Origin: JAIXWP01 sp965247015 | GTDB taxonomy: Bacteria; Bacteroidota; Bacteroidia; Flavobacteriales_D; Sanyastnellaceae | Direction: 5' to 3' | NCBI GenBank assembly: GCA_965247015.1 | Contig: CBDFGG010000003.1 | Coordinates: forward strand, 558,001 to 622,000 | Length of the DNA stretch: 64,000 nt | Part shown: positions 8,346 to 19,700 of the stretch, piece after piece | Layout: each line of letters starts with the position of its first letter | How positions within the stretch are numbered: the stretch's first letter is position 1 | Translations under genes and position numbers: made by a program | The notes under the pieces: generated by a model | The model's input: the letters and a program-made list of their open reading frames with translations, nothing else | What the model was told of the DNA's origin: nothing | Database searches by the model: none

Positions 8346-9827
8346 TTACTTAGCAACAGTCACACGAAGCGTGCTAACTGAACCATTTGAAGTAACGTTC
8401 AACATGTAAACACCAGCGCTAAGATTGCTGAAGTCGATTTGTTGTGTGTAGTTACCTGCAGCAACGTTTCCTTTGTTGATTGACATTACTTTTTCACCAA
8501 CTAGGTTGATTACATCGAAAGTAACATTTGCGCTTTCCTTGATAGAATAAGCAACAGTTGTCAAATCAGATGTTGGGTTTGGATAAGCATTGATAGAAAG
8601 AAGGTTTGTTACTTCTTCAACACCTACTACAGAGTTAACGTTAGCTCCGCTTACTTCTTCAGAGAAAGAATAAGAACCATCATAGTAGTAGATATACTCA
8701 CCTTGCTCACCAGCATCAGTTACAGAATAAACATACATGTAACCGTTACCAGCAGTACCCTGCCATAGATCACCACCGTTCATACCATCACCATAAGCAT
8801 CTTCAGCAACTACAGAGTAGCAACCAGTTGATGGAAGGTAGATGTTTTCTGTCTTGTAAGAACCGTCAGCTTGGTTAGCATAGCTTGGGCTAGAAGCAAC
8901 TACAGTTCCGTTTTCGTTACGGATTTCCCATGACGTTTCTTCAGGCCAGTTGTCGAAGTGAAGATTCATTCTGATGTGAGTTGTAGACTCAGTAGCAAGA
9001 GAAACGTTTGCAGCGATTGTGTTGTTTGTTGCAACACCGTCGTTGTTAGTAGTAACAGTGATAGATACATCACCAGTTACAGCCGCAGAACCCAATTCAA
9101 CGTTTTCTGATTCGAATTGGTTCAATGATCCAGACCACTCGTAAGAGATTGCTGGAGTTACACCTGATACAGAAATAGTAGCTGCAGTAAGTGTAGTTGA
9201 ACCCAAGTTACCAAGTTCGATAGAGAAAGAAGCTTGGTCACAAGTAACGTTGTCACCAGTGTAAGCGATTGCAGAAGCATCAACTTCAGCTACAGTCTGA
9301 CACTCCATTTCTTGGATGAATTGGTAGTGAGCAGCAGCAGAAAGAGTTCCTGTTTCAGTTACGATACCTGTTGGACAGATAGTGAAAACTGTTGGGAAGT
9401 AAGTGATTTCGTAAAGGTTTGCAATTGACGCATTGTCAATGATCGCGTAGTTAGTACCCGCTGTCCAGTCACCTTGAGTGAAAGTAGCATAAGTATTACC
9501 AGTTGAAGAACCTTGGATTTGTGCTAGAGAGTTTGTAGACTCACCTTCAACGTAGATAACGATAACGTCACCACCGTTTGCAACACCGTGTTCTTCGTGA
9601 AGAGTTTCAAGAGCACCGCTTTGGTGGTAGCTCCAACATGGTCCACACCAAGCAGCAGAAACGTCCATTACTACAGTGTAACCTTGTTGTAGGTATTCAT
9701 AAAGATTGTGAGTAGTACCATTGATATCCGTAGCTGTGAAGTTTGGAGCTAGGGAACCACTTGGCAACTGAGCGCTTGCAGTAGCAAATGTGAATGCTGC
9801 ACTAATTGCGAGTAAAATTCTCTTCAT
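8346..9827 (-). CDS. T9SS-exported thioredoxin-fold protein with type A sorting domain
   Basis: This 493-residue protein has a signal peptide ending TASA followed by Gln. Residues 20-165 are a redoxin-like domain with AAWCGPCWSYH, so the CxxC is intact. The middle (about 190-400) is beta-rich with an Asn/Thr-rich segment and a GDGMNGG loop that looks calcium-binding. The C-terminal 75 residues are a type A sorting domain (INAYPNPTSDLTTV ... GVYMLNVTSNG ... LRVTVAK), so the protein should leave through the SprA translocon and be anchored at the surface. The codon choice is strongly skewed to a few codons, as in highly expressed genes. The substrate is unknown. A good promoter and terminator flank it, so it is monocistronic. 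Confidence 0.9.
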   Translation of the reverse strand: MKRILLAISAAFTFATASAQLPSGSLAPNFTATDINGTTHNLYEYLQQGYTVVMDVSAAWCGPCWSYHQSGALETLHEEHGVANGGDVIVIYVEGESTNSLAQIQGSSTGNTYATFTQGDWTAGTNYAIIDNASIANLYEITYFPTVFTICPTGIVTETGTLSAAAHYQFIQEMECQTVAEVDASAIAYTGDNVTCDQASFSIELGNLGSTTLTAATISVSGVTPAISYEWSGSLNQFESENVELGSAAVTGDVSITVTTNNDGVATNNTIAANVSLATESTTHIRMNLHFDNWPEETSWEIRNENGTVVASSPSYANQADGSYKTENIYLPSTGCYSVVAEDAYGDGMNGGDLWQGTAGNGYMYVYSVTDAGEQGEYIYYYDGSYSFSEEVSGANVNSVVGVEEVTNLLSINAYPNPTSDLTTVAYSIKESANVTFDVINLVGEKVMSINKGNVAAGNYTQQIDFSNLSAGVYMLNVTSNGSVSTLRVTVAK

Positions 9828-9865
9828 TTGATTAAAAGGTTTGTGTTATTTTTCTTTTGGAGTTG

Positions 9866-9895
9866 CTAAGATAGGATTTCCTTTTGATGAACAAA
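9866..9895 (-). promoter_or_regulatory. Promoter TTTG-N18-TATCTTAG for the T9SS thioredoxin-fold gene
   Basis: On the minus strand a TTTG (9895-9892) is followed after 18 bases by TATCTTAG (9873-9866), one base off the TAnnTTTG consensus. The spacing fits Bacteroidota sigma-ABfr promoters. The same TATCTTAG box precedes the DUF6089 gene. Confidence 0.6.
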
Positions 9896-9983
9896 GCAAC
9901 AAAAACACACAAAATAGTAAACCTAACTTTAGCTTTTCCATAATCATCGATTTTCAAATTTCAAATAGGGAGGGTTAAAAGGC

Positions 9984-10012
9984 TTGTGGAGGTATGATTT
10001 TTTGTATTTTTG
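9984..10012 (+). promoter_or_regulatory. Promoter TTG-N18-TATTTTTG for the T9SS cargo gene
   Basis: TTG at 9984-9986 and the full-consensus TATTTTTG at 10005-10012 are 18 bases apart. The ATG at 10033 follows 20 bases later. The box lies inside a longer open frame that starts at 9994, which argues against that earlier start. Confidence 0.65.
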
Positions 10013-10032
10013 AAACTATTAAAGAAATCTCG

Positions 10033-10764
10033 ATGAAAAAAAATCTACTTTTTGCTTCTATCGCACTTGTATCCACGACATCTTTCGGCCAAAGCGTCGG
10101 TATTATTGAGCCAGTAAGCACAGTTGCTGGAAACTTAGCAGAAATGAGTCCTGGAGAGGAATTAGTTGCTGCATGGAACGTTCAAAACATTTCTGACAAC
10201 TTTATTGAAGTGCGCGCTAGCCGCAATGTGATCACAGCCGTTTCAGGTAGTGCCAATTATTTTTGTTGGGGTGTTTGTTTCGGAGAAGAAACCAACGTTT
10301 CTCCAGTGTCTGTAAACCAAGATATGAATCCTGGAGATATCAACACTACATTCTATGCACACTACATTTCGAATGAAAACCCAGGGATAACAGATATCGA
10401 ATATTGCTTCTTCAATGCAGCTAATTCTGCAGACAGAGCTTGTCAAACAGTTCGCTTCTGCGTAGATGCTGAATGTTTGGTAAGCGTTGCTGAGCCAACA
10501 GCAGAGTTTGAAATCAGTGACTTGTCTCCTAACCCACTAAAAGGTCTTGGAACAATAAAGTACAGTTTTGCAAATGCTCCTGCTAACGATACCAAACTTG
10601 TTATTTACAACATGGTAGGTAAAATCGTTAAAGAAACAGCAATCAATGCGAAAGACGGAATCTTGATTGTTAACGGTGAAGATTTTGAAAGTGGAATTTA
10701 TTTGTATTCAGTTATTTCAAACGGACGTACGCTTTCTACAAAGCGCATGGTTGTAGCGAAGTAA
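10033..10764 (+). CDS. Secreted protein with T9SS type A sorting domain
   Basis: The start at 10033 opens a clean signal peptide (MKKNLLFASIALVSTTSFG, then Gln), giving 243 residues. An in-frame start at 9994 would precede the promoter box. Residues 20-155 form one beta domain with several cysteines (YFCWGVCFGEE, YCFFNAANSADRACQTVRFC, ECLV), likely disulfides; I do not recognise the domain. The last 80 residues are a type A sorting domain (DLSPNPLKGLGTIKYSF ... GIYLYSVISNG ... KRMVVAK). It lies back to back with the T9SS thioredoxin-fold gene, and the two may be co-regulated. A cysteine-rich cargo next to thiol-redox genes is suggestive but not proof of a link. Confidence 0.82.
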   Translation: MKKNLLFASIALVSTTSFGQSVGIIEPVSTVAGNLAEMSPGEELVAAWNVQNISDNFIEVRASRNVITAVSGSANYFCWGVCFGEETNVSPVSVNQDMNPGDINTTFYAHYISNENPGITDIEYCFFNAANSADRACQTVRFCVDAECLVSVAEPTAEFEISDLSPNPLKGLGTIKYSFANAPANDTKLVIYNMVGKIVKETAINAKDGILIVNGEDFESGIYLYSVISNGRTLSTKRMVVAK

Positions 10765-10790
10765 TTCAAATACGCCTATAATATTGAAGT

Positions 10791-10828
10791 GTGGTAATAG
10801 AATGGAATCCACTCCATTTTATTACCAC
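10791..10828 (+). terminator. Strong hairpin terminator after the T9SS cargo gene
   Basis: Two 16-base arms (10791-10806 and 10813-10828) pair fully apart from one G-U, around a 6-base loop. ATTTTCTTTTC follows. Confidence 0.8.
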
Positions 10829-10888
10829 ATTTTCTTTTCGTGACGAACCATTTGTCGGTGTATTTTAGCCGCTCATTTAAAAAACTGT

Positions 10889-13162
10889 ATGGACCACATT
10901 CGCAAAGGAGAAGCCTTAGACTATCACGAACAAGGCAGAAGAGGAAAGCTGGAGATTGTTCCAACGAAACCCCATAGCTCTCAGAGAGATCTCGCATTGG
11001 CTTACTCTCCAGGAGTAGCAGAGCCCGTGCTCGCCATCGCCGCTAATCCGGACGATGTATATAAGTACACTGCCAAAGGAAACATGGTAGCGGTAATTTC
11101 TAACGGTACCGCCATTCTTGGATTAGGAAACCTTGGTCCAGAAGCCAGCAAACCTGTGATGGAAGGAAAGTGTATGCTATTCAAAATCTTCGCAGATATT
11201 GATAGTATCGACATCGAAGTGAAAGCTACCGATGTAGATGAGTTTGTGAATACTGTAAAAAATATTGCGCCTTCATTTGGTGGTATCAACCTCGAAGATA
11301 TCAAGGCTCCTGAAGCCTTTGAGATCGAAGAGCGATTAAAAGCTGAGCTTGATATTCCAATCATGCATGACGACCAGCATGGTACAGCTATCATCTCGAG
11401 TGCTGCATTGCTCAACGCATTGGAGATTGCAGAAAAAAACATTGGTGATGTGAAAATTGTAGTGAGCGGTGCCGGAGCGGCAGCGCTTTCTTGCATTTCA
11501 CTCATGATCCAATTGGGTGCTAACAAAGATAACATCTTTGTTTTTGACAGCAAGGGTCTCATGACGGAAGAACGTCAGGATCTTGATCATCGCAAGAGAA
11601 GATTTGCTACCAAAGCAAAGTTTGCTGATTTGGCTGAGGCCTTAGTGGGTGCAGATGTTTTCCTTGGTCTTTCTCAAGGAAATATCATGACCTCCGAAAT
11701 GGTAAAATCAATGGGTGGGAATCCAATAGTATTTGCTATGGCTAATCCAGACCCAGAGATTGAATATCAAGTCGCTATCGATGCTCGTAAGGACATCATT
11801 ATGGCCACTGGACGCAGCGATCACCCCAACCAAGTGAACAACGTCCTTGGATTCCCATTCATATTTAGAGGGGCTTTGGATGTGCGAGCTACTTGCATCA
11901 ATGACGAAATGAAATTAGCCGCAGTGCGCGCCATTGCTGAGCTTGCTAAAGAAATCGTACCAGAAGAAGTGACAGAAGCATATAATCTTCAACACTTAAG
12001 TTTTGGACCTGATTATATTATTCCCAAGCCACTAGACCCTCGCTTGATATCTGTAGTGTCGATGGCTGTAGCTAAGGCTGCGATTGAAAGTGGAGTTGCG
12101 AAGCAGCCTATCAAAGACTGGTCGCGCTATAAGACAGAGCTTGAAAATCGCATGGGTCGCGATAACGTCTTGAGTCGTGGAATTGCCGAAAGAGCTAGGA
12201 AATCTCCAAAGCGAGTAGTATTTGCTGAAGGAGATAACATTAAAGTTTTGAAGGCTGCTCAATTGGCAAAAGACGAAGGCATCGCCTTCCCTATTCTGTT
12301 GGGTCCAGAAGATCGTATTCATCAATTGATTGATGAGCTAGAATTGGATTTGAAAGACGCCGTGATCATGGATCCTCGCATCGATAAGTATACAGAGATG
12401 CGCGAAAACTATGGTCAATGCTTCTTCGAAAAGAGAATGCGTAAGGGCATGACCTTGCTTGAAGCAAGCCGAATGATGCGCGAGCGCAATTATTTCGCTG
12501 CCATGATGGTAGCAACAGGTGCAGCTGACGCTGTTATTTCTGGGATGACCAGAAATTATGGTCGTGTGATTCGTCCAGCATTGCAATGCTTGGGTACAGA
12601 AAAGCATGTGAAGAAAGTGTGCGGTATGTACATTGTACAGACCAAACAAGGTCCGTTGTTCCTTGCGGATACAACAGTGAATGTCAATCCAACCGCTGAG
12701 GACTTGGTTGAAATCACATTGCGCGTAGCAGAATCTATCGGTAAGATGAAGATTACTCCTCGCATTGCTCTGCTGAGCTACAGCAATTTTGGATCTTCTG
12801 AGGGAGAAGATGCAGCCAAAGTATCAAAAGCTGTGTCTATACTCCACCGCGATCATCCTAACTTGATAGTTGATGGAGAGGTTCAAGCGAATTTTGCTCT
12901 GAATGGAGAAATGCTTGCTGAAAACTTCCCTTTCTCTCGCTTGAAGGATATGAAGGTGAACACCTTGATCTTCCCAAACCTTGCATCGGGAAATATCTCT
13001 TACAAGCTTTTGCAAGAAATTGCAGGATTGGAAGTGACAGGACCGGTATTATTGGGAATGAAGAAAAGCTACCACATATTACAAATGGGCTGTTCTGTGC
13101 GTGAAATCATCAACATGGTGCGTATCGCTGTAGTAGATGCTCAATTGAAGAAAGAAGATTAA
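10889..13162 (+). CDS. maeB: NADP-dependent malic enzyme with phosphotransacetylase-like domain
   Basis: This 757-residue MaeB-type enzyme decarboxylates L-malate to pyruvate with NADP+. The malic N-terminal domain (about residues 15-150) has YSPGVAEP, NGTAILGLGNLGP and the metal-binding FGGINLEDI. The NAD(P)-binding domain has HDDQHGTAI and VVSGAGAAA near residue 190. Residues 425-757 are the phosphate acetyltransferase-like domain of this class, which is usually regulatory (acetyl-CoA sensing) and not catalytic. A TATTTTAG -7-like box lies 20 bases before the ATG. The order malic enzyme, ruvA, sprA is conserved in flavobacteria. The stop is six bases before ruvA. Confidence 0.96.
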   Translation: MDHIRKGEALDYHEQGRRGKLEIVPTKPHSSQRDLALAYSPGVAEPVLAIAANPDDVYKYTAKGNMVAVISNGTAILGLGNLGPEASKPVMEGKCMLFKIFADIDSIDIEVKATDVDEFVNTVKNIAPSFGGINLEDIKAPEAFEIEERLKAELDIPIMHDDQHGTAIISSAALLNALEIAEKNIGDVKIVVSGAGAAALSCISLMIQLGANKDNIFVFDSKGLMTEERQDLDHRKRRFATKAKFADLAEALVGADVFLGLSQGNIMTSEMVKSMGGNPIVFAMANPDPEIEYQVAIDARKDIIMATGRSDHPNQVNNVLGFPFIFRGALDVRATCINDEMKLAAVRAIAELAKEIVPEEVTEAYNLQHLSFGPDYIIPKPLDPRLISVVSMAVAKAAIESGVAKQPIKDWSRYKTELENRMGRDNVLSRGIAERARKSPKRVVFAEGDNIKVLKAAQLAKDEGIAFPILLGPEDRIHQLIDELELDLKDAVIMDPRIDKYTEMRENYGQCFFEKRMRKGMTLLEASRMMRERNYFAAMMVATGAADAVISGMTRNYGRVIRPALQCLGTEKHVKKVCGMYIVQTKQGPLFLADTTVNVNPTAEDLVEITLRVAESIGKMKITPRIALLSYSNFGSSEGEDAAKVSKAVSILHRDHPNLIVDGEVQANFALNGEMLAENFPFSRLKDMKVNTLIFPNLASGNISYKLLQEIAGLEVTGPVLLGMKKSYHILQMGCSVREIINMVRIAVVDAQLKKED

Positions 13163-13168
13163 TACCCT

Positions 13169-13759
13169 ATGATTCATTACGTTAAAGGAAAACTGATAGA
13201 AAAGAGCCCTGTCCATGCTATCATTGACAGCGGTGGGATTGCATATTTTCTGAATATCAGTTTAAATACTTTCAGCAAGATTCCGGATCATCCTGACTGT
13301 ACGCTTTACGCTCATTTTCATGTAAATGGAAATGATTTTTCCTTTGTTCTGTATGGTTTTCACGATGAAGTGGAGCGTGATATTTTCCGCAAACTAATCA
13401 GTGTGAGCGGAGTAGGACCAAATACAGCTCGCATGATCTTGAGCGGCATGACCGTGGATGAGATTCGTCACGTAATTGCTACTAAGGATGTTGGAAGTTT
13501 GAAGAGAATTAAAGGAATCGGCGAAAAGACCGCCGAGCGGATGATTGTAGATTTGCACGACAAGATTTACAAGGCTGGAGAAGCCGTTTTAGAAAAAATT
13601 AGTGTTTCACACAATACAACGAAGATAGAGGCGTTAGCGGCGCTGTCCTCGTTGGGACTAGACAAAACCAAAACCGAAAAACTGCTGGACAGAATACTAC
13701 AGGGCCAAAAAGACCTCTCCCTGGAAGAGTTGATCAAGCAGGTTTTGAAACAACTTTAG
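13169..13759 (+). CDS. ruvA: Holliday junction DNA helicase subunit RuvA
   Basis: This 196-residue protein has the three RuvA parts: an N-terminal OB fold (MIHYVKGKLIEKSPVHAIID), two helix-hairpin-helix motifs (LISVSGVGPNTARMIL and LKRIKGIGEKTAERMI) that bind the junction, and a C-terminal RuvB-binding three-helix domain (KIEALAALSSLGLDK). RuvA forms a tetramer that directs RuvB during branch migration. No ruvB or ruvC is nearby, which is usual in this phylum. It lies six bases after maeB and six bases before the sprA GTG start, so all three are likely one transcript. Confidence 0.97.
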   Translation: MIHYVKGKLIEKSPVHAIIDSGGIAYFLNISLNTFSKIPDHPDCTLYAHFHVNGNDFSFVLYGFHDEVERDIFRKLISVSGVGPNTARMILSGMTVDEIRHVIATKDVGSLKRIKGIGEKTAERMIVDLHDKIYKAGEAVLEKISVSHNTTKIEALAALSSLGLDKTKTEKLLDRILQGQKDLSLEELIKQVLKQL

Positions 13760-13765
13760 AAATAC

Positions 13766-16700
13766 GTGAAGAATAACTGGAATTCCGTTGCTGCCCGGAT
13801 CAGTTTCTTTGTTGCCCTGTCGATGTTAGTTTGGCTCTCTTGGGCCTCATCTTCAGTTTACAAAAGTGGGATTCAGTATACCGCTCGCCCGGCTATTGCT
13901 GATACCACACAGAAACCTATATGGCCAAATGAAGACAATCCCAATCCGTCCGAAGGAGGAAATGGGATTGAAGTTCCGTTGCCTGATAATATCGAATACA
14001 CCATTGAATACAATCCTGAAACGGGTGAGTATGAAGTAGTCCAAAAGATTGGTGACAATATCGATTTCCGTCCGCGTACTACGATGTCGTTGGATGAATA
14101 CCTAGAATTTAATCTTGAAAATAATATCTCTGAGTTTTGGCTTCAGCAGCAGCAAACTGATGCCGAAAAGAGCAAAGAGTTCGCACCTTTCATCAAAGTC
14201 GGAGGTCAAGGCTTTGAGAATTTGTTCGGTTCAAACGAAATTGAAATCAGACCACAAGGTTCGGCAGAATTAACCTTTGGTGTGAACATTTCAAAAACTG
14301 ATAACCCTCGTATTCCTGAGCGTCAGCGTAGAATTACCACTTTTGACTTCGATCAGAAAATCCAATTAAACGTAGTTGGTAATATTGGAACGAAGCTAAA
14401 ATTGATGGTGAACTACAACACCGAAAGCACCTTTGAATTTGAAAACCAAATGAAGCTAGAGTACACTGGTGATGAAGACCAAATTGTACGAAAGATAGAA
14501 TTGGGTAACGTGAGCCTACCGCTAAAAGGCTCATTGATTCAGGGTAGTTCAGGTCTTTTTGGTGGTAAGATTGAAACACAATGGGGTAAATTAAAAAACA
14601 CCACAGTTTTCTCTCAACAAAAAAGTGAGAGAAGAAATATCACCGTTCAAGGTGGTGCACAAACACAGAATTTTTCGATTACAGGTGATAATTACGAGGC
14701 CAACAGACACTACTTCCTTTCTAGCTATTGGAGAGAAACGTACGATCAAGCGCTTGCCTCTTTGCCGGTAGTAAATAGCGGAGCAAACATTACCCGAATC
14801 GAAGTATGGGTGGTCAACCAACAGGCCAACACACAAGATGTACGTAACGTGATCGCATTCTCCGACCTTGGGGAAAGAGGTTCTTATATGTCGAGTGATT
14901 ATGATATTGGGCCTTTGTTTGATCCGCAAGAATTACCTAACCCGGATAACGAAAACAACAGACTTTATGAAATCATGATGGGAAATCAGGACGTTCTGAA
15001 TTTCACGAACGCCAATCAAGCCATCACGAATTCGGTAGCAAACATTAGACAAGGTGTGCACTACGAAAGAATTGGTAACGCAAGAAAGCTTACTACTTCC
15101 GAGTACACCTTTAACACTCGACTTGGTTTCATCTCCCTTCGTCAAGCATTGAATAATGCCGAAGTCCTTGCAGTAGCCTACGAATACACCCTTAATGGAC
15201 AGACCTATCAAGTGGGTACATTGTCGCAAGATGGTATTGCAGCTCCTCAGGCTCTGGTATTGAAAATGTTGAAGAGCTCTATTACAGCAGTTCGTCTGAC
15301 AGACGGAGCCCCTGCCCCACTTTGGCAGAACATGATGAAAAACGTCTACAACTTGGGAGCATTTGGTGTGTCGCCTGAGAACTTTAGACTAGATGTATTT
15401 TACAATAACCCAAGTACGGGTATCGACCAAAACTTCATCGCGCGTGCGCCGTTGGATGGACAGCTTTTAATACAAGTACTGAATCTCGATAGGATTGATG
15501 CCCAGCAGATGTCTGGGGCGGATGGATTTTTTGACTTTATCCCGAATGCAGCCACAAGTGGCGGTTTGGTGGATGCTCAATCGGGAAGGATCTTCTTCCC
15601 TGTCGTCGAGCCTTTTGGTAGTCACTTGTCCGGAAAAATCATTGAAGGATTAGGTAATACGCCTGAGGCAGCTCAGTTGATATCACAAATCGTTTATCAA
15701 CCACTTTATGACTCTACGAAGACCGCAGCAACTGTGCAGTTCCCGAATTTGAACCGTTTCAAAATCAAGGGGCAATATCAAAGCGCTTCAGGGTCTGAGA
15801 TTTCATTAAACTCGTTGAACATTCCTCAAGGTTCTGTGAGTGTAACGGCTGGTGGAATTCAATTGTCTGAAGGCGTTGACTATACCGTTGACTATAACTT
15901 GGGTCGTGTAAGAATCTTGAACGAAGGTGTTCTATCGAGTGGTCAGCCCATTAATATTTCTGTTGAGAGCAACTCGCTCTTCAACATGCAGTTTAAGACA
16001 TTATTGGCAAGTAGGTTTGACTACACCTTCAATGAAAACTTTGCGGTGGGTGCCACGATATTGAATTTACGAGAGCGACCCATTACACAAAAAGTAAACG
16101 CTGGTGACGAACCAGTAAATAATACCATCGTTGGAATGGATTTCAACTTCCAAAAAGAAGCTCCATTCTTGACACAATTGGTGGACCGCATTCCATTGAT
16201 TGATACTAAAGAAAAATCGACGATAACATTTAATGGGGAGGCAGCAAAACTTTTCCCTGGTCACTCGAGAGCGATTTCTAAAGTTGGTAATGCATACGTT
16301 GATGACTTTGAAGGCAGCCAAAGCGTCATCGATTTGCGATCATTAAACCAATGGTTCCTAGCGAGCACACCAAAGCTACAGAACACACCAGGCGGGCTTT
16401 TCCCAGAGGGAGCGTTTGAAGACAGTTTGATTTATGGCTACAACCGGGCAAAATTGAGCTGGTATGTAATCGATCCATTGTTCTTCCGAATTAGTTCCAT
16501 TACTCCTTCGAATATCGCGAATGATGCCGATCTACAAAGTGATCACAGAATGCGCGAAGTATTGGAGAGTGAAGTATTCCCTAACAGAGAATTGCCACCT
16601 GGAACACCACCAAACATTTCAACGCTTGACTTGACTTATTACCCTTCTGAAAGAGGGCCTTATAATTACGAGCGTCCAAATGGAACAAGCGTTTCAGAAG

Positions 16701-19700
16701 GTTTGACAGCAGACGGCAGGCTCGTTGCTCCAGAAACAAGATGGGGTGGTATTCAGAGAAGCTTGACTACGACAGACTTTGAGACAAGTAACATCGAGTT
16801 CATTCAATTCTGGTTGATGGATCCATTCAATGCAGATTCGCCAAACTTGACCGGTGGAGATCTATACTTCAACTTAGGTAATGTATCAGAAGACGTATTG
16901 AACGACTCACAATTGAGTTTTGAAAACGGTTATCCAAATGATAACAATGCCCTTCCTATTCTTCAAAGCACATGGGGTCAATATCCAGATCCAGCAACAT
17001 TTAACGTTGTCAATGCATTTGACAACTCAACTGGAAACTACTCACAGCAAGACATTGGTATTGATGGATTGAATAGCCAGAACGAACAAAGTTATTTTGG
17101 CACATGGCTAAGCGAAATTCAAGGAAGCTTGAACGCCGATGCCTACACGCAGTATGCACAAGATCCATCAGCAGATAATTTCCAATACTTCAGAAGTTCT
17201 GCGGCTGACGCGGCTTCATTGAACACTTTGGAACGTTATAAGAATTTTAATGGTTATGAAGGCAACGCTGATACGTCTACGCCTGATGGATATCCGATCA
17301 CAGCGACCACTATTCCAAATACTGAAGACATCAACCAAGACATTACCCTCAACACTATTGAGAGTTATTTCCAATACAAAGTGAGTCTTCGTCCTGGTGA
17401 TTTAGGTGAGCAAAACATTGGTAGCAACTACATCACTGACAGCTTTGTTACAACGAAGACTACCGCCAACGGAGAGGAAAGACAAATTCGTTGGTATCAA
17501 TTCAAAATTCCGATTCGCGATTGGGAAAGTCGTTACGGTAGTATTCCTGACTTCCGTTCGATTCGTTACATGAGAATGTTCATGAAAGGATTCAACGAAG
17601 AAATCACCTTGCGATTTGCACGACTAGAATTGGTTCGTGGAGAATGGAGAAAGTACTATGATAATCTTGCAACACAGCAAGAAATTGAACCAAATGATGA
17701 TCCTGAAACCATCTTCAATATTGCAGCAGTTAACATTGAAGAGAATGGTAACAGAGAGCCAGTGCCATATATCGTTCCTCCTGGGATTATCCGTGAACAA
17801 GACGTAGCAAGTGCAAACTTGAGAAATATGAACGAGCAATCATTGTCATTTGAAGTATGTAATCTTCAAGATGGTAATGCACGTGCAGCCTACAGAAACG
17901 TCAACTTCGATATGCGTCAGTACAAGCGTTTGAGAATGTTTGCTCACGCAGAAGGCTTAACCGGACCAGATGATTTAAAAGATAAAGATTTAACGGTATT
18001 TGTTCGTTTGGGATCTGACTTCGATCAGAACTATTATGAATATGAATTGCCGATGACTGTAACGCCTTGGTATACCAATGATGATGATGAAGTTTGGCCA
18101 GAAGAAAACAATTTCGATATTCAGCTAGAAGATTTACAACAGTTAAAAATTGAAAGAGGTTCCTCTGCATCACTTCTTACTGAATATAGCAAGATGATAG
18201 GCAGCGCTCGTGTTTCAGTAAAGGGTAATCCAAACTTGGCCAACGTCACTGTCTTGATGATCGGTGTACGAAATCCGAACAGACGAGACAACAAGTTTAG
18301 TTCAACAGATGATGGTCGTGCCAAGTGCGGTATCATTTGGGTGAATGAATTGCGACTTTCAGAATTCAATGAGAAAGGCGGATGGGCAGCAATCGCACGC
18401 TTGAATGCTAACCTTGCAGATTTTGCAACCGTTGCAGTGGCCGGTAATATCAGCACACCTGGTTGGGGAACTGTAGAGCAAAGAGTCCAAGAGCGTCAGC
18501 AAGAAACCAAACTTGGATTCGATGCGAACTCTACCGTACAAATGGGTAAGTTTTTCCCAGAAAATTGGGGTGTTCAATTACCGATGTATCTAGGATATTC
18601 TGAAACTGTTCAAACACCGAAGTATAGTCCGCTTCAGCCAGACGTCGTTTTAGCAGATTTACCGAATGTGGATCGAAGGTTAAAAACGAAATCTCAGACC
18701 TACACCAAACGTCGAAGTATCAACTTCAATGAAGTAAGGATTAGTCCGAAAAAAGAGGAAGGTGCGCCAAAACCAGAAGAAGGAAAAGATCCTGGATTAG
18801 ACCCCGGTGCTAAATCTCCTGCTCCTACAGGCGGTTCAACCAAGCCAGACAAAGATCATTTCTATGATATTAAGAACTTCTCTGTTTCGTATTCATACAA
18901 TGAACTTTACTTCAGAGATATTAATACTGATTGGAGATTGAATAAGCAATATCGTGGAGCATTTGATTATGCGTTTACGAATAAGCCAAAAGAAATCAAA
19001 CCATTCGCACAAATTCCAGGAATCAAAACTTCGCCATATTTGAAGTGGATTAAAGAATTCAATTTCTATCCTGGTATCAAATCTCTAGGTTTCCACACAG
19101 AGATGAATCGTACCTATGAGACCAGCCGTATTAGAAATAATACCGCGGAATTGACAGGCGTATTCAGCGATATGCTCATCACTACACAAGTTCAAAAAAC
19201 TTGGAACTGGAATCGTACTTATGATTTCAAATATGATTTGACCAAGAGTATTAAATTAGATTATTCTGCAAGCAACACTGCACTTGTTGGCGAACCTCGC
19301 GGAGTGATTGACAGAAATAATGTCGACTGGTATAATGCTTATCGTGACACTGTATTGACCAACATTCAGAACCTCGGTCAAACCACCATGTTCAATCACA
19401 ATGTTGGAGCATCTTATAAATTACCTTTCGATAAGTTCCCATTGATTGACTTCATGAGCGCGGATGCTCGATATGCAGGGACATTCCGTTGGGATCGTGC
19501 TCCGTTTACTCAGGACTCCTTGGGTAACACCATTCAAAACAGCCGTCAGTTGCAGTTGAATGCACAAGCGAATTTTGAGACCTTGTACAATAAGTCTAAG
19601 AAATTAAAAGAAATCAATCAGGGTAAAAAGCCGAAGGACAGCAAGTCAAAAAACAAAACGGACAATACCAAGAAAGACGGATTTGGAAATGATCCTGATG

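Noticed and set aside
11002..11562. 186-residue minus-strand open frame inside maeB
   Set aside because: It lies fully antisense to the conserved malic enzyme domain, is low-complexity in Ser/Ala, and has no promoter. It is a shadow of the real gene's codon use.
18121..18456. 111-residue minus-strand frame inside sprA
   Set aside because: Antisense to a continuous, conserved SprA reading frame; no independent support.
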